Part shown: positions 22,026-22,337 of the stretch, piece after piece
Layout: each line of letters opens with the position of its first letter
Position numbering within the stretch: position 1 is the first letter of the stretch
Assembly: GCA_029548025.1 (NCBI GenBank)
Contig: JAKPOE010000356.1
Location: 1 to 22,337 of the forward strand
DNA from: Spirochaetota bacterium
GTDB taxonomy: Bacteria; Spirochaetota; UBA4802; UB4802
Reading direction: 5' to 3'
Length of the DNA: 22,337 nt
Translations under genes and position numbers: made by a program
Notes under the pieces: generated by a model
Told to the model about the DNA's origin: nothing
The model's input: the letters and a program-made list of their open reading frames with translations, nothing else
Databases searched by the model: none

Positions 22026-22337
22026 ATGAGCATACAGATTTCATTCAGCAAACTGGAAAAAGAATTCATGCCGCAATTCAGGGAACGGATCACTACCTCT
22101 GAGGATATCGTTGATGTACAGAAGATTTTTTCATATACCATAAAAGAGATGTTACAAAAAGCTTTTGAAAAAGAAGGGATTACAATAAACGAGGAGAATA
22201 TAGCACTTACCAGCAGCGCACCTTACTATACCATAACCATTAATAATCACTCAATAAATGAACTATGGAACACCAGTGACTTAAAAGACATTTTGCAGCG
22301 CTTTGCCGAGGTTGCTCATAAGCGGTACATTCATTTG
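22026..22337 (+). CDS. unknown protein, N-terminal part (3' end outside window)
   Basis: ATG 22026 follows GGAGG by 5 bases and a strong promoter, and the frame stays open for all 104 codons to the window edge. The visible part starts MSIQISFSKLEKEFMPQFRE and includes a helical segment (VDVQKIFSYTIKEMLQKAFEKEG) and then YYTITINNHSINELWNTSDL. I do not recognise a family. No signal peptide or membrane segment is seen. The promoter and ribosome site, rather than homology, support the call. Confidence 0.75.
   Translation, partial: MSIQISFSKLEKEFMPQFRERITTSEDIVDVQKIFSYTIKEMLQKAFEKEGITINEENIALTSSAPYYTITINNHSINELWNTSDLKDILQRFAEVAHKRYIHL

Noticed and set aside
1..22337. CRISPR array, tRNA or rRNA genes, insertion sequences
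   Set aside because: No regularly spaced repeats, cloverleaf-like segments, rRNA motifs or transposase frames were seen on either strand.

Overview
The window looks like a piece of chromosome from an anaerobic or facultatively anaerobic Gram-negative bacterium. The base composition is moderately AT-rich. It carries a proton-translocating-type [NiFe] hydrogenase, a possible lipoprotein M23 peptidase and many two-component proteins. No rRNA, tRNA or other phylogenetic marker is present, so I cannot name the phylum. Nearly everything between 519 and 21827 is on the minus strand. Only the two genes cut by the window edges, at 2-502 and from 22026 onward, are on the plus strand.

Right to left along the minus strand: (1) An M23 peptidase-like exported protein (20856-21827). 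(2) A signalling operon (16307-20716): a small unknown protein, a soluble hybrid histidine kinase that starts at its H-box, and a 949-residue protein. The large protein joins a receiver, three PAS domains, a NarX-type kinase and a complete NarL-type response regulator in one chain. (3) Three tandem AIM24-family proteins (14133-16172) behind a clear TTGACA-N17-TATAAA promoter. (4) A 620-base gap holding a decayed AbrB-type gene with an in-frame TGA, followed by a candidate control region with direct and inverted repeats. (5) The main item, a tightly packed ten-gene hydrogenase operon (3158-13512) ending in a good rho-independent terminator. (6) A membrane Cache-HAMP histidine kinase and its single-domain response regulator (519-2873).

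The hydrogenase operon encodes, in order of transcription: a formate-dehydrogenase-like molybdopterin protein; a HydB/AsrA-like iron-sulfur protein; a HydG/AsrB/PyrK-like FAD/NAD(P)H reductase; a maturation endopeptidase; an antiporter-like membrane subunit (HycC/NuoL type); a catalytic large subunit (HycE type, NuoC-NuoD fusion); a NuoH/HycD membrane subunit; a HycF/NuoI ferredoxin; a HycG/NuoB small subunit; and a lone receiver-domain protein. The large subunit keeps all four nickel cysteines and a cleavable tail, and the matching protease lies in the same operon. This should therefore be an active group 4 hydrogenase rather than Complex I. The input module is unusual. Instead of formate dehydrogenase plus HycB, the operon supplies a flavin diaphorase, an iron-sulfur adaptor and an FdhF-like protein. 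That protein has lost both the Sec/Cys metal ligand (Gly126 in its place) and the active-site Arg (Thr312 in its place). I infer a membrane-bound, probably NAD(P)H-linked, H2-producing or H2-oxidising complex coupled to ion translocation, with the molybdopterin-like protein no longer acting as a formate dehydrogenase. This is the best candidate here for an incompletely described system.
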